From positions 1-7,547 of the forward strand of contig SKIC01000107.1 in NCBI GenBank assembly GCA_007116685.1: a stretch of DNA of 7,547 nt. Direction: 5' to 3'. Shown piece by piece: positions 1-6,947 of this stretch. The notes beneath the pieces were generated by a model. That model was not told the origin of the DNA. It saw only the letters and a list, made by a program, of their open reading frames with translations, and did no database searches. Position 1 is the first letter of the stretch; each line of letters begins with the position of its first letter. The stretch comes from Balneolales bacterium (GTDB lineage Bacteria > Bacteroidota > Rhodothermia > Balneolales > Natronogracilivirgulaceae). Made by a program: the position numbers and the translations under genes.

Positions 1-202
1 GAAGGACTTTATTTTCGTAAAATCGATACCAAACATCTCTTTTTTTTATCCCATCAGATATTTCAGATAAGAATCCGTCATTCTGAAAACTGCTGCAAAT
101 TTCTACATCTATGCCATTTTTATACCAACCATTTACAAGTTGATGTAGCACTTTGGGGCTGCCGCTATAATCGTTCAATAAGTGAAACGCGAATACTTTC
201 AT
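1..202 (-). CDS. Probable GT4 glycosyltransferase, N-terminal fragment (3' end outside window)
   Basis: I translated the minus strand by hand from the ATG at 200-202 and found 67 open codons running off the window edge. The protein begins MKVFAFHLLNDYSGSPKVL and continues through HQLVNGWYKNGIDVEI, GFLSEISDGIKK and WYRFYENKVL. A short hydrophobic strand followed by a Gly-Ser-Pro loop and a helix, then a second strand ending in DVEI, is the first Rossmann half-unit of a GT-B enzyme. The 'HLLNDYSGSPKVL' form recalls GT4 proteins of Bacteroidota polysaccharide clusters. The donor domain, with its EX7E motif, would lie outside the window, so the family call rests on the N-terminus and context only. 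The start follows the previous stop by 4 bp, and AAAGG (213-217) lies 10 nt upstream. It includes an A8 tract (40-47) without loss of frame in the part seen. Confidence 0.7.
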   Translation of the reverse strand, partial: MKVFAFHLLNDYSGSPKVLHQLVNGWYKNGIDVEICSSFQNDGFLSEISDGIKKRDVWYRFYENKVL

Positions 203-206
203 GCCG

Positions 207-1427
207 CTACAACCTTTGGTAAATCTTTTTTAATTGCTCACCTCTTCTATCCCAGTGAAAGGTATCTAAAAAATGTTTGCGAGCAGCTTTTCTCATGGAT
301 TTCAATCTGGCTTTATCATCATACAAAGATGATATGGCTTTAGAGATATTGCTAACTGTTTCCTCATAACTGCCAATTGGTACAGCAATACCGCATTCGG
401 GTGTAATAAATTCACCGGGCCCATTATTGTCTATCGCAATAACCGGTGTGCCAAATGACAAAGCTTCCGGCACTACCATCCCGGCGCCTTCGTGCGATGG
501 AAAAACAAATAATGATGCCTTTCGAAATAGCTCCAAAACATCAGATCGGTCAATCCAGTTAATAAAGTCTACCCGATCCAAAACATGTTCATCGGTAGCT
601 ATTTTTTTTAGCAACTCTTGTTCCGGACCGCTACCAACAATGGTAAGCCTTACTTTCTTTTTCTGGTTCTCGGTAAGGTTGTGATAAAAAGAAGCAAAAG
701 ATCGGATGGTTAGGTCAAATCCTTTAAGTGGTACCAGCCTACCCACAGAAATCAAAGAAAAAGAATCAGATTCTAAGGTTTCGTCCCAGCCAAAATCTGC
801 TGTGGCAACGGAGGGAGAAATACAGTGTTTCCCATCCTGTAATGAGATTACGTCTTTAACAGAAGAATTCATTGCCAGGATAAAGTCAGCTTTGCGTATA
901 GTCTTTTTGAGGCCTAAGGAAAGTTTCCAAAAAAGATGCTTTATAAACCAGATCAGACGGTCTGAAAAAACATATATATAAGAGTACGGTTTCAGATACT
1001 GAAGAGGTATTTTGGGATGATGACCAACCGGACCCCACACAAATGGCTTTCCAAGTTTCCATAGATAACTGGGAGTCCAATCGTTATGGAAATTTACATT
1101 ATGAACAATGTCGTACGTAATGCCACTTTTGCGGATGAAAGATACCACCATTCTCTGCCACAGTAGGTAATAGAGCATAGCACCGCGTCCTCCTTTTTTC
1201 CAAAACCGCATCCAATAAGGAGTGTCGAAATATCGAAAAGTAATGTTTTGGTATAGTTCAGAAGGATTTTCCTCGATATACTTTTCAATATGTGGTCGGT
1301 TATTTTCTCTGGTAATCGCCACGACTTTGTTAAACCGTGCTATTTGTAATACAAAATTCCAGCCCATGCCGTCTTCAGATCCTTTATAAGGATTAATTGC
1401 ATAAGCGGTTGCTAAAATTGTTTTCAT
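207..1427 (-). CDS. GT4 family glycosyltransferase (GSEDG-type N-terminus)
   Basis: Retaining GT-B glycosyltransferase of 406 residues. The N-terminus carries NPYKGSEDGMGWNF (12-25), a glycine-rich acceptor-domain loop typical of one GT4 branch, followed by HNVNFHNDWTPSYLW (109-123) and FVWGPVGHH (129-137). The donor domain has ISVGRLVPLKGFDL (226-239) with R230 and K235 as the usual nucleotide-sugar phosphate contacts, LTIVGSGPE (261-269), and EX7E as E313-E321 in HEGAGMVVPEALSFG. All key residues are present. A hydrophobic/aromatic stretch at about 148-170 (YSYIYVFSDRLIWFIKHLFW) may be an amphipathic membrane-contact helix. The ATG at 1425-1427 overlaps the acyltransferase stop (ATGA) and has a strong AGGGAG 8 nt upstream. 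The stop TAG is 4 bp before the next start. It probably adds one sugar of the repeat unit; donor and linkage are unknown. Confidence 0.92.
   Translation of the reverse strand: MKTILATAYAINPYKGSEDGMGWNFVLQIARFNKVVAITRENNRPHIEKYIEENPSELYQNITFRYFDTPYWMRFWKKGGRGAMLYYLLWQRMVVSFIRKSGITYDIVHNVNFHNDWTPSYLWKLGKPFVWGPVGHHPKIPLQYLKPYSYIYVFSDRLIWFIKHLFWKLSLGLKKTIRKADFILAMNSSVKDVISLQDGKHCISPSVATADFGWDETLESDSFSLISVGRLVPLKGFDLTIRSFASFYHNLTENQKKKVRLTIVGSGPEQELLKKIATDEHVLDRVDFINWIDRSDVLELFRKASLFVFPSHEGAGMVVPEALSFGTPVIAIDNNGPGEFITPECGIAVPIGSYEETVSNISKAISSLYDDKARLKSMRKAARKHFLDTFHWDRRGEQLKKIYQRL
213..217 (-). promoter_or_regulatory. Ribosome binding site of the partial third GT4 gene
   Basis: The coding strand reads AAAGG, 10 nt before the ATG at 202, inside the end of the preceding glycosyltransferase gene. 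It is a modest match at the long end of normal spacing, and supports a real gene running off the left edge. Confidence 0.45.
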
Positions 1428-2122
1428 GCGGATGGCTCCCTTTTTTTCAAAAGTTTTGCTGGAACTCCGCCAATTATGCTGTTTTCAGGAAATGATTTCG
1501 TTACTACCGATCCGGCAGCAATAATAGAACCGTCGCCTATGGATACGCCATCTAAAATCGTCACTTTGCTGCCAATCCAACAGTTTTTCCCCACCTTAAT
1601 CCCTTTTCGGTTTACTCCCTGCAAACGAATAGGGATTTCATTATTTTCGTAATTGTGATTTTCCGGATGGCAGCTAAAATACTGCCCTACAATACAATCA
1701 TCACCAATCTCCAGGCCACCGGCTCCTCCCAGATAGGCATATTCACCGATACCAACATTATTACCAATGCGAATGTGTGTTCCAATCTGATTTAAAGAAG
1801 TAGATACAATCACTCTGCTATAAGCACCTAAGCCAACATTATCTCCCAAAGTAATTCCCTCACTACCAAGTGCGCTCAGAAAAACCTGATCACCAAGTTT
1901 CATAAAACGTCCGAACCTGATTTTCGAAAGATTGAAGAACGTTACGCGTTTTCCCAGCATCGCCATTTTAGGCTTTTTGAAAAACAGCAATAGTTTGAAA
2001 GCCCGAATCAAACTTATCACTTGACCCCATATAAAGCTGACCAATGCCGTGCTATTGATGTTAGCATCAAAAAGAAAATCAGGATTACGCAAACGTACAA
2101 TCCGTTCAACCAGATATTTCAT
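1424..2122 (-). CDS. Hexapeptide-repeat (LbH) O-acyltransferase, WbbJ/CatB-like
   Basis: Probable acetyl-CoA-dependent O-acetyltransferase of 232 residues that decorates a sugar of the repeat unit in the cytoplasm. The N-terminal 50 residues include a hydrophobic stretch (about 26-48, ALVSFIWGQVISLIRAF) that could anchor it to the membrane. From about residue 67 it runs through hexapeptide repeats of a left-handed beta-helix (ITLGDNVGLGAYS, IRIGNNVGIGEYA, LEIGDDCIVGQYF, IKVGKNCWIGSKV, VSIGDGSIIAAGS) and closes with SIIGGVPAKLLKKRE, the usual C-terminal cap. H152 and H156 in CHPENHNY sit in the excursion loop where the catalytic His of this family lies. I chose ATG at 2120-2122 over an upstream in-frame TTG at 2126-2128: GGAAAGG at 2133-2139 lies 10 nt from the ATG but only 4 nt from the TTG. 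It starts 2 bp after the preceding stop and overlaps the next gene by 4 bp (ATGA). Confidence 0.9.
   Translation of the reverse strand: MKYLVERIVRLRNPDFLFDANINSTALVSFIWGQVISLIRAFKLLLFFKKPKMAMLGKRVTFFNLSKIRFGRFMKLGDQVFLSALGSEGITLGDNVGLGAYSRVIVSTSLNQIGTHIRIGNNVGIGEYAYLGGAGGLEIGDDCIVGQYFSCHPENHNYENNEIPIRLQGVNRKGIKVGKNCWIGSKVTILDGVSIGDGSIIAAGSVVTKSFPENSIIGGVPAKLLKKREPSA
1436..1441 (-). promoter_or_regulatory. Ribosome binding site of the second GT4 gene
   Basis: On the coding strand this reads AGGGAG, 8 nt before the ATG at 1427. It lies inside the last codons of the acyltransferase gene and is the best Shine-Dalgarno match in the window. It supports the ATGA-overlap start and suggests this gene can be initiated efficiently despite lying late in the operon. 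Confidence 0.7.
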
Positions 2123-2124
2123 TA

Positions 2125-4539
2125 TCAAGCAGCCTTTCCGGTTGTGGTTCGCACAATTTGGTTAATTGTATCTTTTAGATCTTTGTTTTCTATAGCGATA
2201 TAGCGGTGGGAAGACTTTTTGGAGCGGCCCAGTGATTGGAACAAATCCAGATACTTCCTGGTGAGATTTTTAATTGTATCTCTGTCTAATTCCTGTTTAC
2301 GTGCCAGAATGGTATCGGCATCAGCATACAGAAAAAAATTAAAGTCAGGCTTTTTCAAAAATACGTATCCGGCACGAAGAAAACTTTCCGGGAGGCGGAT
2401 GTTGCTACGCACGCTGTCATTTATAAAATCGAAATAGTAGCGGTCGTAGAGTACAATATCTCCTCGAAGTACATAGCGCACATAAATAATAAATTGGCCG
2501 AGAAGATAGTCTGTGTAGTAATATGAAAACCTTATTAGTGAGCTGAGTACACTTTTATTAGTACCTTGACGCGGTAAAGTTTCTGCCGAATCTTGTTCCG
2601 CTTTGGCTTTGCCTTTCGTCCAGGCGCTTAAAATGGGTAAAATGGACGGACGATGACGTAATACAACTACTTTTCTGCGTAATTTTTTCTCGTACTCATA
2701 GCGAATTTGCTCAATAATAGTTGATTTTCCGGCACCATCCACGCCGCTAAACGTTATGATTATTCCTTTACGATTAAACATGGAATAAACAGTATCAAAA
2801 ACATAGGCTAGCTTATTTTTTAAAGCATAGAGACCTTTATTCGTGGTTTGTTTTTTTACGGCCATGATAAGTTCTTTTTTAGGGATTCTGCCTTCTTTAT
2901 GAGCTGTCTCGATCAGGGTATTCGTAACGTTATGCCGACCGGTATCCCGACGTATGAAAGAGTCATATTTTGCTGGAGTTCGGGCATTATTTAATCCATA
3001 AAAGAATCCAAGATACATTTTAAGATAAAAAGGGTGCATGGCTTTGATTCCATAAGCATTGGGTTGTGTTCTTTCGAGCACTGTTTTTACATCCATCATT
3101 TCAAGGTTTTTCCATTTAAGCTGCCAAATGAGATCAAGATTGAGAATTTCATTATTGCCTAAAATGAGTTGCACTTGCCACATAAAAGAGCGTTTGTTGA
3201 GGATTACTTTTTCAACAAGAGGATGGTTTTTTAGTTGGTTAACAAGTTTTTTGCTGTCTTTTTTTTGCAAGCAGATATCAATATCAGAATAGGCACTGAG
3301 AGTACGAGGTTGAATATCCGGGAACTTAATGGTTGCATAATCTTTGTCGCGAAGCATAAAAAAGACATCGTCTATTAGGATAGCTCTTCCATTTGTAGGC
3401 TTGGCGGTTATATCGCTTAGCGCCTCATTCCATGTTGCCATAAGCCAATGTACTTGGTCGTGCCAGTTTTCCTGTTTCATATAGATATCCAGGTGCTTAG
3501 TGATATTCACAAAGAGGTATAATTTGAGATATTGTTCCCATTCCGTTTCTGTGCCGCTGAGTAAGGCTCTAAGCCACGGTGCAACATCTGCATTTAGTTC
3601 TTTCCGAATATCTCTCCAGGACTTTTGCTCCAGCATAATGCCTTTCTGAATCACAAAATGAAACGCATCAAAGGCAAGGGGATAGGTATCGTCTGCCAGT
3701 TCCCAGTCGTAGATGGCGATATTATCTTTTTTAAGAAACATATTCCATGGGGTAAAGTCGCCGTGACCAAGAGCACACATAATAGAAATTCCGTTTAATT
3801 CCTTATCCAGGTCGTTGAGTTTTGCAATAAGGTTTTTAGGAATTCGTGAGTCACTACCTAAGCTAGCATTAGAGAGATGTTTTCTGCCTTCCGTAAGGCA
3901 CGTCGCATTTCCGGGTGCTTCCATGTACGCTGTTTTACTATATAATTCACATAAAGCGTGTTGATGAGGATTTGAGAACGTGTTACAACGTTTTCCATGA
4001 ATCCCAATATCCTCTATCTCAAGTATCCCATTATCGTGTGCGTTGATGTTTGGAACCCGAAATGATTCAGGAGAGATCGCAGTAACTTTCTGGCAACCGA
4101 TGTTCTCTTGTTCTACAATCCGTGAAGCTTGATCCGTTGAAGGTATTTTAAGAAACCTCGATCCGCTTTTACACTCTGAGTATAGAACCATTTTGTTATT
4201 TGGACCCTTTGTGCCCGTAAATAGCGCCCACGCATCATTCATTACATCGATAAGTAGCTCATTGGCCGGTACCTTTGGGGTAATATAGAAGGTCTCTTTA
4301 CGGTACATAAAAGATTGGAGACCCAAAATGAATAGGAATCTGGACAGCAGAGCAAATATTCGGGAGCGAGTACCTTCAATATGATAAAACTTGAGAAAGA
4401 GGGGTTTCTTTGCGTTAGCTGGGAAAATCCAACGAGGGCTGCCATCTGGATTATCAATTACAAAAACATCAAGACTTGTACCATTGCCCTGGCGGTTTAC
4501 AGCATAGTTAAGTTTGTTTAGTGCATTTTCCATGGTCAT
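2125..4539 (-). CDS. Triple-domain protein: APH-like phosphotransferase + nucleotidyltransferase-like + thymidylate-kinase-like
   Basis: An 804-residue soluble protein with three enzyme-like modules. Residues 1-110 form an N-terminal region I cannot assign (NPDGSPRWIFP at 30-40). Residues about 110-375 resemble aminoglycoside phosphotransferase/choline kinase folds: FLKIP with K131 as the likely ATP lysine, the catalytic loop HGDFTPWN (H259, D261, N266) and metal-binding D278 in IYDWE. Residues about 385-500 resemble uncharacterised pol-beta nucleotidyltransferases, with SDIDIC (D419, D421) and a possible third acid, D469 in NLDLIW; the usual Gly-Ser before DxD is not evident. Residues about 591-804 resemble thymidylate kinase: Walker A GVDGAGKST (599-607) and DRYYF (699-703). 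The start ATG at 4537-4539 overlaps the polymerase stop (ATGA); an alternative ATG lies two codons later at 4531-4533. No stop or frameshift separates the modules. Location in a glycan operon suggests phosphorylation or activation of a sugar, polyol or similar precursor; neither antibiotic resistance nor housekeeping dTMP synthesis is likely. Substrates are unknown. Confidence 0.85.
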   Translation of the reverse strand: MTMENALNKLNYAVNRQGNGTSLDVFVIDNPDGSPRWIFPANAKKPLFLKFYHIEGTRSRIFALLSRFLFILGLQSFMYRKETFYITPKVPANELLIDVMNDAWALFTGTKGPNNKMVLYSECKSGSRFLKIPSTDQASRIVEQENIGCQKVTAISPESFRVPNINAHDNGILEIEDIGIHGKRCNTFSNPHQHALCELYSKTAYMEAPGNATCLTEGRKHLSNASLGSDSRIPKNLIAKLNDLDKELNGISIMCALGHGDFTPWNMFLKKDNIAIYDWELADDTYPLAFDAFHFVIQKGIMLEQKSWRDIRKELNADVAPWLRALLSGTETEWEQYLKLYLFVNITKHLDIYMKQENWHDQVHWLMATWNEALSDITAKPTNGRAILIDDVFFMLRDKDYATIKFPDIQPRTLSAYSDIDICLQKKDSKKLVNQLKNHPLVEKVILNKRSFMWQVQLILGNNEILNLDLIWQLKWKNLEMMDVKTVLERTQPNAYGIKAMHPFYLKMYLGFFYGLNNARTPAKYDSFIRRDTGRHNVTNTLIETAHKEGRIPKKELIMAVKKQTTNKGLYALKNKLAYVFDTVYSMFNRKGIIITFSGVDGAGKSTIIEQIRYEYEKKLRRKVVVLRHRPSILPILSAWTKGKAKAEQDSAETLPRQGTNKSVLSSLIRFSYYYTDYLLGQFIIYVRYVLRGDIVLYDRYYFDFINDSVRSNIRLPESFLRAGYVFLKKPDFNFFLYADADTILARKQELDRDTIKNLTRKYLDLFQSLGRSKKSSHRYIAIENKDLKDTINQIVRTTTGKAA
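2133..2139 (-). promoter_or_regulatory. Ribosome binding site that decides the acyltransferase start
   Basis: The coding strand reads GGAAAGG within the last codons of the triple-domain gene. Spacing is 10 nt to the ATG at 2122 and 4 nt to the in-frame TTG at 2128, so the ATG, giving MKYLVERIV, is preferred. Confidence 0.6.
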
Positions 4540-5837
4540 GATAATTTTAAGTCTGGCCGGGTAATTTTGAGGTGTAGTTTTTGCAAAGATGTCAAATGGG
4601 GGCTACGCTCAAAAATGATATATAAGATGATGAGTTGATAAAAAAGGATGCCAAAGTTTGATTCACCAAAAATCCCGAATTCGGTGAAGGAGTTAATCAT
4701 GATGGGTATCATGATACTCAGCAGCATCAGTTTTTTTTCCGGTTCCTCTTTTGAGATACCAATGAAAGTGAAAATCATTTGAAAGGTGATAATTACAAAT
4801 CCCACAAAACCCAGATTCATCAATACCTGAATAAATGTATTATGTGTCATCATGCCGGGATAGCTGTTTCGAGACTGGAAATAATCATTGTAATCTATAC
4901 GCATAAAACCAAACCCCAGCCATGGCTCACGAGGTAAGCCTTCATTGATCAAACCTTGCCAGAAAGGAAGTCGACCCGTCATACTTAGTACTTCTTCTAT
5001 GCGATCAGCATCACCATCTTTTAAAATTACAGAGTGTACAAGTGGAGGAAGGGCTAATAGCATGAGGCCTAAAATAGCCAGCTTCAATCTCGTATTATCG
5101 GTAAGCATGATGTAGAAAAGAATAATCAAAACAGCACCAATAAGTGACGAGCGTGAACCCGTAAGAAATAGGGCGTAAAAAAGAATTACTATTTTCAAGA
5201 TAGTAAGTCCTTTTTGATGATTACGTTTCACATCAAACAGGAAACCCGCAACACCAACACCGGCAAGCATTCCCAACTCGTTTGGATTCATTATAAAACC
5301 ACCAAGCCTGGCCTCAGTACCGCCATGCGTATAACGGATAAACTCATCCGGGTTCACCCACATCCCAACCAGGAAGATGATGATAATGGCTAATATTGAA
5401 TTTCCCAGAATATTATATAACCGGATGTTGTGACCAGGGAAATACTCATCAAGCAGGTAAAGACTTTTTATAAAGAAAAAGCAAAAAATGAGTGTTTGTG
5501 ACGTCATAAACCACTGAAGGGCACTCACTCCCAGATTGGAAGTCCAAAGGAAGGAAGCTAAACCCAGACCCAGGTAAGCGAGATAGAATCCTATGGCAAG
5601 CGCGTTTTTAACCTTCAGTGTGTCAGCGGCACCATAATGTATAATCTTAACATAAACCAACCATGAGGCGCCTAGCATCCCCATTCGCCCAATTACTTTT
5701 ATGATTCTGGTAATGGTTATGTTTTCACTCCACGTAAAAAAAGCGGCAATCATCATGAACATGATAGCAAGCAGTAACCAGTTAATAGTGGTGAGGAACT
5801 GCGTATGGTCTTTGGTATGTGAAATGGTTGGGGTCAA
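4536..5837 (-). CDS. O-antigen polymerase/ligase-family membrane protein (Wzy-like)
   Basis: Integral membrane protein of 433 residues with about 11-12 hydrophobic segments, the first near residues 17-35. It resembles the O-antigen ligase/Wzy superfamily (Wzy_C, RfaL/WaaL-like). Signature pieces are RLGGFIMNPNELGMLAG (177-193), LTGSRSS (225-231), TGRLPFWQ (287-294), and a long, presumably periplasmic loop (about 270-331) ending in MTHNTFIQVLMNLGFVGF (330-347) with H332-N333. This arrangement of Arg residues and the HN motif is typical of enzymes that transfer undecaprenyl-linked glycans. With a flippase and glycosyltransferases alongside, repeat-unit polymerase is the likelier role, but sequence alone does not separate polymerase from ligase. 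The start is taken as TTG at 5835-5837: no ATG occurs before residue 26, which lies inside the first membrane helix, and the preceding GT stop is in frame only 6 bp upstream. No clear ribosome binding site is visible. The stop overlaps the next ATG as ATGA. Confidence 0.85.
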   Translation of the reverse strand: MTPTISHTKDHTQFLTTINWLLLAIMFMMIAAFFTWSENITITRIIKVIGRMGMLGASWLVYVKIIHYGAADTLKVKNALAIGFYLAYLGLGLASFLWTSNLGVSALQWFMTSQTLIFCFFFIKSLYLLDEYFPGHNIRLYNILGNSILAIIIIFLVGMWVNPDEFIRYTHGGTEARLGGFIMNPNELGMLAGVGVAGFLFDVKRNHQKGLTILKIVILFYALFLTGSRSSLIGAVLIILFYIMLTDNTRLKLAILGLMLLALPPLVHSVILKDGDADRIEEVLSMTGRLPFWQGLINEGLPREPWLGFGFMRIDYNDYFQSRNSYPGMMTHNTFIQVLMNLGFVGFVIITFQMIFTFIGISKEEPEKKLMLLSIMIPIMINSFTEFGIFGESNFGILFYQLIILYIIFERSPHLTSLQKLHLKITRPDLKLS

Positions 5838-5843
5838 AAGTTT

Positions 5844-6947
5844 TTAGAGGTAAAGCGAATCGTATTTACTGATGAGATTATCCCATGAGTAGGCTTCCGT
5901 AACCATCTTTCTGGCATTTTCTGAAAGTCTGTTCATGGCATTTTGATCTGTTTGTTTTAGTTGAAGGAAGGCCTCTTTTAGGTCTTCTTTTGTATTGTTT
6001 ACAAGTGATATGCCAGCTTTAAATTGGGCTACCGATTCCGCAACATTTGTATGTTTTGATACAACAACAGGAACGCCTAAGGCCGCCGCCTCAAGTACTG
6101 AGGAAGGTAAGCCTTCGTTACGCGAAGGATGAACAAAAACATGCATTTGAGAAATGAGTTTGTCTTTCTCTGATCCGAATTTGCAACCCCATAAAACGAC
6201 ATTCGAAACATTGTTTTCTGAGATGAATTTTTCTAAATCAGCTTTTCCAGGCCCATCACCAATAATCCATAATTTGGAGTTATTATCCATTTTTTGGAAT
6301 TCATGAAATGCTCTTATTACAAGGTCTAAACCTTTGGTCCAAGTATCTAAGCGCCCTACAAAGCCAATCGTAAAAGCCTTCTCGCTCGATTGTTTTTTTA
6401 TATTGTCAGCTTGTAATTCAAAGCCGTATGGCAGTAAAAATTTTTTATTGTTCGGGTAGATTTGTTCCAAGCCATCTACTTCACTCTGACCTATGCTGTG
6501 AATTTTATGCGCCCGCTGAACTACTTTTTTTTCAAAGAGAGTGAAGTATAGTTTCTTAACTGATTTACTGCGTTGCATAGCTACAGCATTGTATGCGCCA
6601 TGCCCGGTTAGTACAAATCTGATTTTGTATTGGCTGAATATTTTGGACAGCTTGGCATACACCGGAATCCAACCTCCGTGTAAATGAAAAACCACGGTTT
6701 TACCCATTTTTTTTTGAATGGCTTCGCGCAATTGTGATGATAATCCAAATGGGTTTTTTGAAGCAGGAAATAGCTGTGTCTCGAATTCTCTTTCATCAAA
6801 ATTACGGCTTAGATCTTTTGTGATGCCCCATATCGAAACATTTCGCCCTTGTCTTTTTTGATGAGTAGCAAGTTGGTGTACCACTTTGTTAACCCCGTTC
6901 ATTCGTTGAGGGTTGGCTTTGCCGAGAATAAGATGAATTATTTCCAT
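5844..6947 (-). CDS. GT4 family glycosyltransferase
   Basis: Retaining, GT-B fold glycosyltransferase of 367 residues, about the normal length for GT4, with no signal peptide or membrane segment; it probably acts at the cytoplasmic face of the inner membrane. The N-terminal acceptor domain has the NGVNKVVHQLA stretch (17-27), the HLHGGW motif (88-93) and LTGHGAYN (113-120). The C-terminal donor-binding domain has GFVGRL (195-200), with R199 and K205 placed as the usual phosphate-binding pair, WIIGDGP (227-233), and the EX7E motif E278-E286 in NEGLPSSVLEAAALG. The ATG at 6945-6947 is preceded by AAAAAGGA with a 9-nt spacer, which supports this start. The gene overlaps the flippase 3' end by 10 bp. 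Its stop TAA lies 6 bp before the polymerase start and in the same frame. It carries an A9 tract on the coding strand (6707-6715), but the reading frame is intact. Donor sugar and linkage cannot be assigned. Confidence 0.92.
   Translation of the reverse strand: MEIIHLILGKANPQRMNGVNKVVHQLATHQKRQGRNVSIWGITKDLSRNFDEREFETQLFPASKNPFGLSSQLREAIQKKMGKTVVFHLHGGWIPVYAKLSKIFSQYKIRFVLTGHGAYNAVAMQRSKSVKKLYFTLFEKKVVQRAHKIHSIGQSEVDGLEQIYPNNKKFLLPYGFELQADNIKKQSSEKAFTIGFVGRLDTWTKGLDLVIRAFHEFQKMDNNSKLWIIGDGPGKADLEKFISENNVSNVVLWGCKFGSEKDKLISQMHVFVHPSRNEGLPSSVLEAAALGVPVVVSKHTNVAESVAQFKAGISLVNNTKEDLKEAFLQLKQTDQNAMNRLSENARKMVTEAYSWDNLISKYDSLYL

Noticed and set aside
427..981. Plus-strand open frames of 85 and 91 codons opposite the second GT4 gene
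   Set aside because: They lie wholly within a well-supported minus-strand glycosyltransferase, have no recognisable motifs and are Ser/Lys-rich in the manner of antisense translations.
2123..2128. TTG at 2128 as the acyltransferase start
   Set aside because: An ATG two codons downstream has better spacing (10 nt versus 4 nt) from the GGAAAGG ribosome binding site.
2125..2770. Housekeeping thymidylate kinase (tmk)
   Set aside because: The kinase-like region is the C-terminus of a long multidomain protein in a glycan operon, not a stand-alone enzyme of about 210 residues. The resemblance is to the fold and motifs only.
3690..4210. Aminoglycoside resistance gene
   Set aside because: The catalytic loop matches the broad APH/choline-kinase fold, but the fusion to other modules and the polysaccharide operon argue against antibiotic modification. 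Nothing in the sequence points to a drug substrate.
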